Origin: Stomorhina lunata
Taxonomy: Eukaryota > Arthropoda > Insecta > Diptera > Rhiniidae
DNA length: 64,000 nt
Assembly (NCBI GenBank): GCA_933228675.1
Contig: OW121743.1
Span: forward strand, 310,001 to 374,000
Direction: 5' to 3'
Shown here one piece after another: positions 21,031 through 33,434 of this stretch. Under the pieces are notes generated by a model that searched no databases, was not told where the DNA came from, and worked only from the letters and a program-made list of their open reading frames with translations. The position numbers and the translations under genes were made by a program. Each line of letters begins with the position of its first letter. The stretch's first letter is position 1.

Positions 21031-23958
21031 CAGTCTTGAATAAAGCTTTATATCTCATTTTCACAACCTTTCACCTCTCTTGTTTGTGTATATTGCCTTT
21101 ACAATTGTAAAGGCAGTATTTGCATGAATCAAAGACTCTATAATAAATACAAAGATATTCACACTCCTTACATTTTTTTCTGCCAAAAGTGAAATTAAGT
21201 GGATAAAGAACAATGTAATATACATAAAGGCACAAACAAACATACATTTCATGAGTACGTGTGTGTGCCTTAGCTTTCTCTCATTGGATAATCGTCTCTA
21301 CTAGTTCTTTTGGAATAAGAGTAAAAGCAGTATAATCTCTTTTTATGGGACTTTTCATAACGACAAATGTATGGAGTGCAACATCTTTATATTATAGTAT
21401 TTGCCTGAATGTTACTTCTCTTTAGATATGTACTTGCAACGTTTTCACATTATCTTAAAGCCTATATAGCAACCCTCACACTTTTTTCTTCTAATTTGCT
21501 ACAAATTTCTAATTATAGCTGTAAATTTTTAGAGGTATGTAATTTAATAAGTATAAATGCTAATTAGATAGCTAGATAGGTATACAGATAGAATGTTCTT
21601 TATTTTCATTTTTTCAGATATCGTTACAAAATTTTCTTATATGTTAATATATAAACTAATTTTAAAGAACTTCCAAACGGATTCGGATAAAATGTATTTC
21701 AAACCTTAATATTGGTAACCAGTTTTGAAAAATATTTTGGAAAAAATCAAAAATTGCCCTATTCTTTATATATAATATTAAAATTATAATACATTTGCAC
21801 TAATTAAATTTTTATAGTCCCGACAATTTTTTTAAGAACATACAAAATTCACGATTTATTTTTGCTGTTAATGGTTAACCGTGACATCGAGTTTTGTATT
21901 TTTTTTTTTTTCATTTAGTATTCAAGTTACATAAGTCAGTCGTCGCCTATACTTAAGTCTAAACACAGACAAACTGTCTAAATATTGTAGTTAATTTATT
22001 TATTAAACAAAATGTTGTTCATACTTGAGTGATGTTGGCTTATAGTTACTATAGGGTCTTTCATTAAATTGAAGTTCGTTTGAAAGACTTATTAATACAA
22101 TTATGCGTGAACTATAATCTCGCTGAAATATCTGCTAGGATTCTTATGTTTCATGGACTCTGTCGTACAAATTAGGCCGAAATTGACCAATTGTATGGCT
22201 TATGTTAAATACCAAATGCAGCTCCAACAAGATGACAGTTATGAACTCTAAAATCTCGAAAGTTTTAATTGAAAGACCCTTTATATGTTAAATGCAAATA
22301 AATTTTAGTAAATATGTTGGATAAACAAATGGTTTCATGATTTAAAAAAAAATTAACAAACACAATGAAACAAAAATTGTAAAGAAACTTAAACTCCAAA
22401 CACACTTCGTATTTATTAATATGTTTGTATGTACGAACATGTAGTAGATAGTTCTCTAAATAATTTTGTTTCATTATTAAATAAAATCTGTTAATTAATT
22501 GCAATAATTGTTGGTGCTAATAAAAACAATCATTAACTTTAAAGTTATTTGTCAGTCTAATGTTATTTGTTAATGTTTGTAGTATTTAATAGCCTCCAGT
22601 TAGATCCTGATTAATTTGTTTTGTTTGAATTTTTCAAATTTTGTTGCTTCATTTGCATTCATGTTGAAAATTGAGATTTTTATCATATTTCAATTTTTAA
22701 ATGTTTTTTTTGAGATTAATTCTTTTTGTAGTTATTCAACTAACACTTTAATCTTGTTTGCCGTAACAAATTGCAAAACGTTTTGTATAACAAATCACAT
22801 TTAAATCGATATGTCTTGACTTCAATTTAACAGCAAACAAAACAAGTCCGTCTGACGGACGGTCAGTTGATTCTACTGCGGCTGCGTGAATATATTTTTG
22901 CAGAACAAAAATATATTCAAATGTCATGGCTAAAAGTTTTATGGGAGTATAAAATAAATTGGGTATTTTGGCAATTGGGTATTTTGTATTGGAATCATTT
23001 AAAACAATCCATTTATTTAAAAAAAAATAACACAATGCCTCCTAAAAGTATGCTCTTAAAGTATATGGTAGAGATATTTTGAATTATCTTAACGATAATA
23101 AAATCCAGTGTTTGATACTTTCATTCAATTTGAATTGAAATCTCCAGCATTTCGAAGAATATTTTATGAAAATTATATAAATGAATAAACACTCAATAAT
23201 ATCCTTGATTTTTATTTAGGAATTAAATATAATAATTTCGAATAAATAATCCTTAGAAAATCATTGGTAAAAATAGTTTAAAACGAATGCCAGAATTAAT
23301 TTTATTTTTAATTATTCTGTTTTTGTGCTCAAAATTTAATCGTAAATTTAATTAAATACAATAATATAATAAATTATTATTTTAATAACAATTAATTAAA
23401 TTGTCTATTTATTTAATTTTCTATTATTGCAAAATATTTTGTAGACAGTCATTTTTATAAATGATCCCACATTTATTACTAAGTCTGGGAAATATAACAT
23501 ACCTACATGATAATATATATAATGCATATGTATATGCATATTTATGCATGTATTGAAGTATGTTTGCATATGTATTCAACTGTCTGTCCCTATCAGTCAC
23601 ATTGGGGAATACGTTGCGTATAAGCAACACCTAAATACAACTGAACCTAATTACAATTTCTTACCAGTTACAAACTCGACAGACAATTTTATGCTGCAAT
23701 TCATTTAGTTTCTAGTTGATCTTGAAAGTGTTTTCAAAAAATGTTTGAAGTTAATATTTAATAATGCAAATAAATATATAGTAAGGCATGATTTTATAGT
23801 ATTATTTCTATACAATATTTGATTTTTATTATTAATTTATTTAAGTGTTTCTATTAAATAATTTTTCATTTAATAAAATAACAAAAAAAAACTTTGCAAA
23901 AATCAATTTAAATACTAAAAACAACAACTAATAAAAATATTCAATTCTGCTATTTAAG
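21031..23958. other. AT-rich noncoding stretch
   Basis: No gene recognised. A perfect small palindrome, GTCCGTC-T-GACGGAC, lies at 22847-22861. Repeated CATATGTATATGC-type segments lie at 23525-23580. Confidence 0.5.
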
Positions 23959-24002
23959 GTGCAGCCCAACAAAACGCATTGGGTGAAGGCAATTCGACGG
24001 AG
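23959..24002 (+). CDS. Candidate 44-nt coding exon
   Basis: A compositional island in AT-rich DNA. It is preceded by a pyrimidine-rich 3' splice site (TTCTGCTATTTAAG) and followed by a near-consensus donor GAG|GTCAGT. With one base from an upstream exon, the frame reads AAQQNALGEGNSTE and ends at a codon boundary, so the next exon would be in phase 0. The same frame stays open past the donor for about 20 more codons. A second frame (PNKTHWVKAIRRR, if GCAG at 23961-23964 is the acceptor) is also open, so the frame is not certain. I do not recognise the protein. Confidence 0.3.
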
Positions 24003-24465
24003 GTCAGTCATTCTGCCAAACCAGCCAGTCATTTATTTTTACGTTCATTTAGTTACAGAATTTGAGTTTTTAATGAAAAATTGTTTGTTCATTTATGTTT
24101 AGAAACTTTTTTTATTTTCAACAAAACAGCAAAACTTAAGAACAACAAATACAAATAAAAACATTATTGTCATGTTTGTCATTTCAAACACCATAAACAT
24201 AAAACTAATTTTAATGAATAATGTTTTAAGAAAAAAAGTAAAAAAAAGAATAGTACATAAAAGGATATATAAATATAAAACTTGTAAAAAAATCGCAAAA
24301 AATATTTTAAAGTTTCATTGAAAAGTTAAATGAAGCCCAAGTCACCATCAACCATAGAAAAAACGATAGTTCAGAAGTTCCTAAATATAACGATAATGAT
24401 GTTTGTTTTGTTATCAATATTTTTGAGTTCTCCTTATTATACTCAACACAAAAACGATTGGGTTG
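24003..24465. other. Intron-like AT-rich stretch
   Basis: Follows the candidate exon. A-rich on the plus strand, no further coding signal seen. Confidence 0.4.
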
Positions 24466-24467
24466 TA

Positions 24468-24905
24468 CACTAGTCGGCACATCTATTTTGACATACCAGT
24501 TGTTTTTCTTCGTTTTTATTTCCGGTCCTATACAATTAAAAAAATAAATTAAAAATATTTTAATTTATTAGAAAGCAAAAGACCTTTCACATTTTAAAAG
24601 TTTGTATAATTTTTTTTTATTGAAACTAAAAAAGGAAATTTCAGGATGTGGCATAAGTATTTTGACATATTTTTTTAGCAAAAAAATTATAATAATTATT
24701 TAAATTAATCAGAAATTTATCCTGCTTTAGCATTTAAAACTTTTTGGTGGTGGTTCGGAACAGAATCCGCCAATAACTGTAGAAACACGCTACAATATTT
24801 TTTACTATTTTCAATATTTTTAATTTATTTTTTTAGTTGTATAGGACCGGGAATAAAAAAAGAAGAAAAACAACTGGTATGTCAAAATAAATGTGCCGAC
24901 TAGTG
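24468..24905. mobile_element. MITE of Tc1/mariner type with long TIRs
   Basis: The left end CACTAGTCGGCACATCTATT and right end AATAAATGTGCCGACTAGTG are inverted copies. The match continues through CATACCAGTTGTTTTTCTTC and GGTCCTATACAA for about 90 bp. TA flanks both sides (24466-24467 and 24906-24907). The 438-bp unit has no transposase. TA duplication and TIR form support a Tc1/mariner-derived non-autonomous element. Confidence 0.9.
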
Positions 24906-26700
24906 TATATTATTCTGTTTGAAACAATCCTTACAAAATTCTTAGACGATTGAGCGATAATCTCAGTCTGTTTGAGACAAGATAGAGTCTAAGCAAAAGA
25001 AGTAAGGTTTTCGAAATTGGACTAAATTCTGAAATTCCGTTTGTAATTCTCAAAATAATGTCATACAAATTCTGTTGGGGACAAGATATTTCTTATTTAT
25101 TAGAAAAGTTTTGGATTTAAATTGGATAGAAACACACTTGAACATATATGTATGTTCATAATATCTTTTGTGTAAGCTAGACTATTAGGACCTCTTTATT
25201 TTAAACAATTAACAATGCCTAGCTTCTGTCTGCATGTTGGGTACAAGAAGCTAGGTTCTCGAAATTTTAAATAATTTTTTTTTTTTTATAGGAAAAGTTT
25301 TGGATAATATTGAACCGCATTAGACCATAGCCCCCAAATAACATCTTCCCCTGGAAACCACATATGTGCTTATTAGAATCAAATTATATCGACTTTGATG
25401 ATTTAATTTAATGCAGAGAAGTTTTATATGACCAAAAGCCGCCATTAAAAACTTACGGGAATCTATCAACATCAAATCATACCTCCTATATTAACCATTA
25501 AAGACCTTTTAAATACAACTGAAGTCGCCTAAATGTGTTGATGATAAATTTTAAGGTTCATCCAATACAGTCGAATATAACAATCTTACATTTTAAAGTT
25601 GGGAATCTCTGTGGCCAAGAATATGAGCAATAAAAATTGTTTCAATTGCTTGTAAAGATTTATCACATTTAGGAATTATTTAGCATAATTTGTACTTACA
25701 TTTTAAGCATGATTAATAACATAATGATTAAAAAGAGATTTGAGCCGAATTTTCTCATACAAACTGACATAAGTAGAAAAGAACAAAAAATATTTAACAT
25801 TAAATAAAAAAAATCACATGAAATTTATCTTAATATAAGAGAACGTAAAATTACGTTTTGTTGAAAAAGGCTCTAAAGTAATGATTTTATGTAGTTTAAC
25901 ACCATTTCAATGTTATAAAAAATAATGAAATAAAAAATAAACATTAATAAATTGCTTTGAATTTTATTAATTGCTCAATATGGTAATATATCAAATTAAA
26001 AAACAATTTGAGGAAAAAAAAACGAAATAAATTCTTACTTGATCTCAAGTTGTTTAAGATTATCTATCAACATCTTGGGTATATGTTCAACTACAAATTG
26101 ACTGATTTGCAAACTCAGTCATCAATGCCACAAGACACAGTCTCATGTTGATAAATTGTTAAAAAATTCCTCCTTTTGTATGTTTTTAATTACAATAAAT
26201 CGATTAGTTTTATTTATTGTAATATTTTAACATTATTTAAATGTCTTTGATTCTTTCTACAGCATAACAGTACAATTAGTAAAAATTCTATAATTATCAT
26301 TGATGATTAATACCAACAAGTCGGAATTGTGGCATAAAACTGACTGTGTAAATGACAGAACGTTTTATACTTGAACTATGCATCATTTTAACTATCCAAA
26401 CATTTATAAGTTTTTTATTTGAAATTAAATTTATAATAATATTTATTCAAATTAAATATTCCAAAGAATTTAAGTTTGTCACTCATGATGCAGAGACTTA
26501 CACTCCAAAATATTAATGAGCGAGTCATGCAATTGAACTAAGAAATTCTTATTGCCTGATAATTCTATAGATATTTGTGGAACTCATTCATACATTGTTC
26601 ATTAATTGGTTTTAGCACAAGTAGTTTTTGGAAATCACTCGATTTTTCGAACATCATTAACACATAAATAAGGATTATGAATATGAAGAATCCAATTTAA
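24906..26700. other. Noncoding stretch with possible decayed repeat
   Basis: Between 24930 and 25510, segments such as AGAAAAGTTTTGGAT recur, and ACCATAGCCCCCAAATA resembles phrases inside the ATACCCTTCACC family. An old diverged relative may lie here. The rest is featureless AT-rich DNA. Confidence 0.35.
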
Positions 26701-26708
26701 AAAAATAT

Positions 26709-26795
26709 TTTTTGCCACGCCCACATTATTTTTGCCACTCCCACATTATTTTTTGCCACTCCCACATCATTTCTTGCCACGCCCACACTCGGACT
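26709..26795 (+). repeat. Four tandem GCCACG/TCCCAC units
   Basis: TTGCCACGCCCACATTATTT is repeated about four times with C/T variation (GCCACGCCCAC or GCCACTCCCAC). The core resembles a CACCC-type (KLF/Sp) binding site. Similar GTGGGCGTGGC repeats are, as I recall, common in fly noncoding DNA, so a repeat origin is as likely as a regulatory one. Confidence 0.8.
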
Positions 26796-26869
26796 TAAAT
26801 TCCACAGCTTTGTCTCTTCCTGTTTTTTTTTTTTTTTTCAAAATAATTTTATGTTATTTTTCATTTTCA

Positions 26870-27990
26870 TTTTATAAAATTCCCAGGTTCGAGTCCTATC
26901 CAAACCACATATTTTTATAAGTTATTTTTTAAATTTGAACTCTTTAACTCTTGCTTTTTCTAAAAGTTTTTGAAGAAAATTTTGTGTTTTTTTAAGATTT
27001 TGTACAAAAAGTAAGATTTACATTTATTTAAACTCAAAAATTGTTGAAAAAAAATTACCTGTGCTTGTGGTAGGATTTGAACCCAGACTTTTATGTTCAA
27101 ATTACTATTCGAATTATAAATAAGTACAAAAAATCAATAAATTTTTTCATATAAAATCGAAATTTTTCACAAAAAACTTTAAATGGCTGTATCTTTGTTA
27201 TTATGCGTTTAAATGGAAATCTAACGTAATTTTGGGATCACTAAAATTTTTTATATAAAATTTAAATTTTTCATATAAAATCATAATTTTCATAAAAAAC
27301 TTTAAATGCATTTTTTTATGTAAAATCAAATTTTTTCATATAAATCAAATTTTTTCATATAAAATTGAAATTTTTCACAAAAAAACTTTAAATGGCTTAA
27401 CTTAGTTATTATGCGTTTAAATGCAAATCTAATGAAATTTTGGGATCACTAAATTCTTCAAATAAAATCAAATATTTTTATATAAAGTCGAAATATTTTA
27501 CAAAAAAAACTTTAAATGGCTGGAACTTTGTTATTATGCGTTTAAATGGAAATCTAATGAAATTTTGGGGTCACTCAAATTTTTCATGTAAAATCTAATT
27601 TTTTCATGTAAAATCTAATTTTTTCATATAAAATTGCATTTTTTCACAAAAAAAAAACTTTAAATTGCTTTAACTTTGTTATTATGCGTTTAAATCTAAC
27701 GACATTTTGGGATCACTCAAATTTTTTATATAAAATCAAATTTTTCATATAAACCCTAATTTTTCACAAAAAAAAAAAATTTAAATGGCTGTAACTTTGT
27801 TATTAAGCGTTTAAATGGAAATCTAATGAAATTTTGGGATCACTCAAATTTTTCATGTAAAATCAATTTTTTCATCTAAGATCAAATGTTTTCATATAAA
27901 TATTTGTAAGTAATTCTGAAGGTATGTTGTAGCCATTATAAGGTAATATATTACCATAGCACATCCATTACCAATGTCGAATAATTTCAT
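26870..27990 (-). mobile_element. CCCAG-family copy G, split by a tandem array
   Basis: GGTAGGATTTGAACCCAGAC at about 27071 and the following ATTATAAATAAGTAC correspond to the inverted left end of the family. The outer part (GGTATGTTGTAGCCATTATA) resumes only at about 27921 and ends degenerately near 27985. Between them lies a tandem array. A lone plus-strand B box, AGGTTCGAGTCC, lies at about 26885. This is an old copy whose terminal region was expanded or invaded by the array. Confidence 0.55.
27140..27905 (+). repeat. Tandem array with 125-210 bp spacing
   Basis: Five copies of a segment around AACTTTAAATGGCTGTAACT, GTTATTATGCGTTTAAATGG and ATTTTGGGATCACT begin near 27170, 27378, 27508, 27650 and 27776. 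They are separated by variable TTTTTCATATAAAATC repeats. Spacing is irregular, so shorter units expanded within a longer one. Confidence 0.85.
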
Positions 27991-30576
27991 ATCTCATATT
28001 CATTATTTTTTGAGTGTAACAAAATCTATATAAATATCAGGTTAAATTTTACATAATAAATCAAAATAACCTTAACTTTAGTGTAAATAATTTTACAATA
28101 GAGTAATCATATTAGTATCGTCTGTCTGTCTATCTGTTTGTCTAACACAAATTGGTGACATTGTAATTTTATTGTAAAAAAAATCAAACTGACACATCAG
28201 CCACCTCCGAATAGCTCACAATAAAAATAGCAGGAGATACATACTCCAATATCGGGTGTTGTAGTGTTAATAAATCTAATTTATGGTATAAATTTACATA
28301 ATTTCGAATTTGTAATTGAAATTTCAATTGTTAAATAAACGCCCACACTTTTGTCAAAACACCACAGGCCAAATGAGTAAATGCATTTTAATTTGATTTG
28401 TTTTCGAGTTGTTTTTGATTATTACAGATATTGAATATTTAGTGTTGTTTGGTGGTATATCAAAACAACTTAAGTAGACATAGAACTATCAGATAAGTCA
28501 GTTGTTTTGTTCTTTAAAGATATCTATTAGTTTTAATTTCAGTAGAGGTCTACATATCGTACTTGTTTCAGTTTTTCTTTCAAAAATCGAAAAGTGTCTC
28601 AAGAGTTTCTAGGCATAGAAGAATATATAGAAGGTCGTCAGCTGATCCACTAAAATTTAGTATTCTACTAAATCACACGTACACGAAATAAAAGCTTTTT
28701 TAACAAACAGAAAAGCTTTTTGCACTCAAAATTTTGTTTGAATAATTCCGCGAAATTGCACACATAAAATGTTATTGTTTTTTAATATTTTAACATTATT
28801 TTAATGTAGAAACACTTTTTATTTTTTACAAACTAAAAATTTTTTTATTTTGTTTTCTTTCGGCATTCTATTTTTTGTTTTGCTTAATTTATATTGAGCA
28901 AGTAGGGCTGCAATTTTTGGTATTAAAAAAATGAATGAAATTTAAAATAAAAGATTGTTTATACATTTTAATTATACTAAAATCAAGTAAAACTCATTCT
29001 ATACCTTAAAAGATGAATTTCTTAAGAATATATCCTAAAATTACTGAAAAAATCTTGAAGAAAATTTGCGTCCCATCATATCATACTTTTTTGTGCAACT
29101 GTTTGTATTCATTAAGAAAAGTAAAAGCTCTTTTTAAGCTTACCGATACCATATTACTGATCCGTACTTTTGACATGTCCCAAGTGTACTTTGACATTTC
29201 GTTGACTTTCTAGGTATTTATTTATTCTATGTTTCTAGGAATTTGTATTAAAAATGTATGTATAATAATTAAGATTTTTAGAACCAGAAAAAAATTGTAT
29301 ATGTTGAAAGTAACCTTACATCAAAATTTTGATGGAACAATGTAGCCCTTACAAAATTGATTTCATATGGTATCTCGTTAAATTGAAATTGAATATGTAG
29401 GTGTAAATCCTTAATTTATTTTCTTACAATAACACAAATATTTAACAAATTGACTTAGCATTAACTGCTTATTATCCAGGATTAAAACATTAATAATTTC
29501 TTTATATTGTTGACTAATTCTTAACAACGAGTGATGGATATACTAAAATTATATAAATATTTCTTTTTTTTAATTTTGAATGTTTATATGTAAAACTAAA
29601 TCTTTAAAATTTTTGTAAATTTATACAATTTCTATTTTCATCAAATTAATCAGATTTTGTATAATTATTTCACTTGTTTCCGTTTTTCGGCTATTGTTAG
29701 TAATTATGTGACAAAACAGGTATTTCTTAAAAATTGTTTATTTTGTTATTATTGTTTTATTAACAAATGTTGTAAGTGTTTATTGTTTTTCTTCTAATTC
29801 ACAAATACTCGTAAATAACTAATACCACTTGATAAATTGTCTAGAAATTAATTACAAAAAAACCTTTTGTCACCTCCACTCTAACGATTTAGATATACAT
29901 ATAGAAATTACAAAAACAGTATTAAAATCAATGATAAATTACCTTAACAAATTTTAAATAACAAACATTTTTTTATAAATTTTGTTTTTAACGCTGTTTG
30001 TGATTTTACTAATCTTTTAGTCATTTTTGAATTTTTTAATCTAAACTTTTTTGTGAATTTGCTACTCTCGCTGAGTTTTGGAATGTTACGAGTATTTTAG
30101 AAAGAAAAAAAACTAATAAATAATAATTTAGAAAAAGTTGGTTTATTGAATGAATCAAGATACAAATTAAAATAGAAAGAATGAAAAAAAAATAAAACAA
30201 AAATATTTAAAAACAGTTTCGTTAATTTGAATTTCTTTCACGCCCACACAGATTTTATGAAATATGATTCTTTCTGATTTGTCGTCGGATAAAATCAAAT
30301 TAATAAACACGCATTAACAAAATAACAAAAGCAAAAACTCAATTAAAATATTAAAATTTAACTAAGACAAAAGTAACAAAAAATAGTTCATATATCCTAG
30401 CAAACAAAACTAATAGATGTTCAATTAGATCAAGCGAATCGTTATTTCTATAGTTGAGTGGGTCGCTTTTTCACGTTTCGTTGTTCCGAGTTGTCAATTA
30501 GGGCCATATTTTTAGATATATCATTGCAATATTATTTTACTTTTAGAAGTCGATTGGAGAGAAAAGTGAAAATTTA
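27991..30576. other. AT-rich noncoding stretch
   Basis: No gene, RNA or paired terminal repeat recognised. Open frames, including one of 66 codons at 29013, have AT-driven composition and no recognisable motif. Confidence 0.5.
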
Positions 30577-31906
30577 CCCAACCTTCTAAGCAAAACTTTA
30601 CATATGTCATTGGAGGCAAATACTCACAAATTGACAAAAGGTAATAATAAGCTATGTTTGTAATTTTTTTGAAAAATATTTCAATGTTGATTCATTTGAT
30701 GAATGAAAATTTAAAAAAAATACCTGGGATTCGAACTTGGGCTTTAGTTCGAATTTACGGTATTTTTATAACCTTCACCACCATAGGTGGAAAGGGTATA
30801 TTGGGTTTGTGCTGACTTAGAATCACTCCCTGAGTTGTTTTAACGATGTCCGTCCGGCTGGCTGGCCGGTTATACATGTAAGCTTGTCGTACAGGTCGTA
30901 ACTTTAAAGATAATTTGATGAAATTTGGCACAGGCTCATATTTTGGTCCAAGGACGATCCTTATTCTTTACCTCTACTATTCGGGTACCTCCCATGGGGA
31001 TGCCTTTCCGGAATAGAGTTTTTCTGGCCCAAGGACGATCCCTATTCTTTTTGTGTGAATTTGGATTAATATTTGGGGTACCTCCCATAGGGATGCCTTT
31101 CCGGAATAGATTTTTTGGTCCTTTACTGCCACAAATTTGGTTGTATTTATATATTAGCACAAATATTGCTTAACATAACCTTAATCAGTAATCGTAATTT
31201 TGTAGAAATCGGCCCATATTTGATCATACCTCCCATACAAGACACATTCCCAAAAGACGTTTATATACACATAAAAGCACAAAAACGTTAACAACTCTAA
31301 AGATAAATGCATTTGATTACTTAGACTTTGCACAGACAAATATTTTATAAATATAAACCAATAACCAAAATTTGGTAACAATCGGCCCACAATTGACCTT
31401 AGCTCCGATATCAGGCCCTTAGCCGGAAATGATATAAATCTCGAAATTTTTAAAAAACAGCACATAGTAAATGTATATTTGTCTCTAAGACTTAAGGAAA
31501 ACTTGTTTAATTGTTGGTCCATATATCACTTTAGTAGTAAAGGGTATGACATAGTCGGGCTTGACCGACTATAGCCTTTCTTACCTGTTTTTTTTTGTAA
31601 TTTGTCTTATTTAAGTTATTTTTTTTTTAATTATTTATCATAAAATAATTTTTAAAAATAAATCTTTTTTTGTAGAAAATTTTAAAGTATACAAAAGTAA
31701 GATTTTAAACAAAAAGGTAATTTAAAAATTCTTTTTTAATAAAAATTATTTAAAATATATACAAAAAAATTACCTGGCCTTGGTAGGATATGAATCCGGG
31801 CCATTTAGTTTGAATTACTATTAAAACTATAAATAAGTACTTATGTTGTAGTCATTATTGCATAATATAATTCCTCAGTGCATGCCATTACCGAAGGTTT
31901 GCTGGG
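30577..31906 (-). mobile_element. CCCAG-family copy F, interrupted by another repeat
   Basis: The left boundary TA|CCCA is followed by AAGCAAAACTTTACATATGT and GTCATTGGAGGCAAATACT, the inverted right half of the family. The right boundary is CCGAAGGTTTGCTGGG|TA. The B-box-like ATGAATCCGGGCC is near 31793 and a second, GGGATTCGAACTTGGGC, near 30726. From 30768 to 31590 the element is split by a copy of the ATACCCTTCACC family. F was therefore present before that insertion. Confidence 0.7.
30768..31590 (+). repeat. ATACCCTTCACC family interspersed repeat, copy 2 (nested in F)
   Basis: Starts TATAACCTTCACCACCATAG with GGAAAGGGTATA and ends GGGCTTGACCGACTATAGCC, TTTCTTACCTGTTT. It carries an internal near-duplication: GGTACCTCCCATGGGGATGC at about 30985 and GGTACCTCCCATAGGGATGC at about 31077, each followed by CTTTCCGGAATAGA. 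The frame at 31181-31522 (minus) resembles that in copy 3 only because the DNA is shared. Confidence 0.85.
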
Positions 31907-32619
31907 TAATGTATAGTTTTTTATTGAAATTCTGGAGCAATTTGAAATATTTTTTATTAAGTTATTAATATTTAGAATATAAAAAATATTCTAAAATACA
32001 GAATTAAGACATAATAAATGAAAATATTCACATAAAATGTTTGTTGGGTTTGAATTAAAAACGCAAAATATGACGGCAATGTTACCTAAATAATATTGGT
32101 TTTAAGGTTAATTATAATAAATATTATATTGCCAAAGTAACCCATTTATCTATTTAAAAAAATCTTTAAATATTGTATAATAAAATATATATTTGAGTTC
32201 TCTGGTACCTCCAACTACAAGAAAATTTATTTTTATTTATGTCTGAATAATATTTACTTAAAATAGTAACATAAGTCATAACCAATAATTTTCTGTTTAA
32301 ACATGGGTTAATATACACATTTCCTTATCACATTTAATTTAAATTAACTCCAACTTATTGCGGCTTTCATATGCAAATTAACGAATAGATAAAAACGAAC
32401 AACAAAGCCAAAAATAAACTGGTGTATCTTAATTCATTAAAAAGTAGATATTTTAAATTGAAATTCAACACAAACAAATTTAGAAAAAAAAACATGATTT
32501 GAAACCCATACATTTTAGAAGATTAACGACAACATTTTTTTTTTTACCAAAAAAGCCAGAGAGAATAAATGCGAAATAAAATCTATTAAAAGCGGATTGT
32601 AATTTATTTTACCTTTCAG
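31907..32619. other. AT-rich noncoding stretch
   Basis: No gene recognised until the strong 3' splice-site-like sequence at its end (TTATTTTACCTTTCAG). Confidence 0.5.
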
Positions 32620-32652
32620 GCTCCAGTGAGACGAGCTAGACTTTTAACTTAA
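32620..32652 (+). CDS. Candidate short terminal coding exon
   Basis: A near-ideal acceptor, TTTTACCTTTCAG|G, precedes a frame reading APVRRARLLT and then TAA at 32650. Entry in phase 0 would match the phase left by the candidate exon at 23959-24002. With only ten codons it could be chance. No polyadenylation signal was identified with confidence. Confidence 0.15.
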   Translation, partial: APVRRARLLT

Positions 32653-33373
32653 GCCGAAACTGTTTAACGCAGTAACACAATATAAATTAATGGATTTAGT
32701 GACTGGGAAAACAAATGTAAACTTTGTTTCGTACCTATACATACACTCAAGCATCATTGTCTTGTGGATTCGCACAGATTCGCTCAGGAAATAACTTACG
32801 AGTAATCTAATGCATGACCAGAAAAACACATAGAACTCACACAAATTAGCAAATTCTAAATTAGACACATTTAAAACAAAAAATGACCATCCAACCAAAG
32901 ATGGGAAGTTACATTTTTTAATTTATTTACACATTATCATAATGTCTCATAATATTTAATCCTCAATTTGTTTTTAAGGTCCAATTTGTTATAATAATTG
33001 TATATATATTTTTATAAGTAATCAAAGTCCGGTACACAATTTTAAGAACGTACTCCCGACCTGCACTAGTCTATGCGATATTATTCAAACACATACTTCC
33101 AGAAAACAGCAACAATTTGTATGACTTGCTCCAGAATCTCACTTTTAAATATTTGTAGGCGGTTTTGAATTTAAAACTTTAATGACATTTTTAAAACTCA
33201 ATTATCCAACTCTGATAGGAAATAAATAACTAAAAATATTAATATATATTTTAAATTTTAATGTAAGTTTGTTTGTACATGACCATGTATATATGCAGAG
33301 GGAGTCAAGTATAACAGAAGAAGAAGAATGTATATATATATATATTAAAAACAAATTGGAATAACATTTCTTT

Positions 33374-33405
33374 ATGCCGTGGATAAAAGAGGGACTTGAA
33401 GGAAG
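33374..33405 (+). CDS. Candidate first coding exon stub
   Basis: ATG at 33374 begins MPWIKEGLEG and is followed at 33406 by a perfect donor, AAG|GTAAGT. There is no further support; the donor match is the only reason for the entry. Confidence 0.1.
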
Positions 33406-33434
33406 GTAAGTCCTTATTTGTTCTACTACATTAA

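Noticed and set aside
27140..27905. CRISPR-like regular repeats
   Set aside because: Units are long, spacing irregular and spacers are AT-rich repeats. The context is a fly genome, so it is a satellite array.
31181..31522. Similar minus-strand frames in two ATACCCTTCACC repeats (31181-31522 and 57944-58207)
   Set aside because: The similarity follows from the DNA repeat. The frame is not kept intact in the copy at 14483 and shows no domain.
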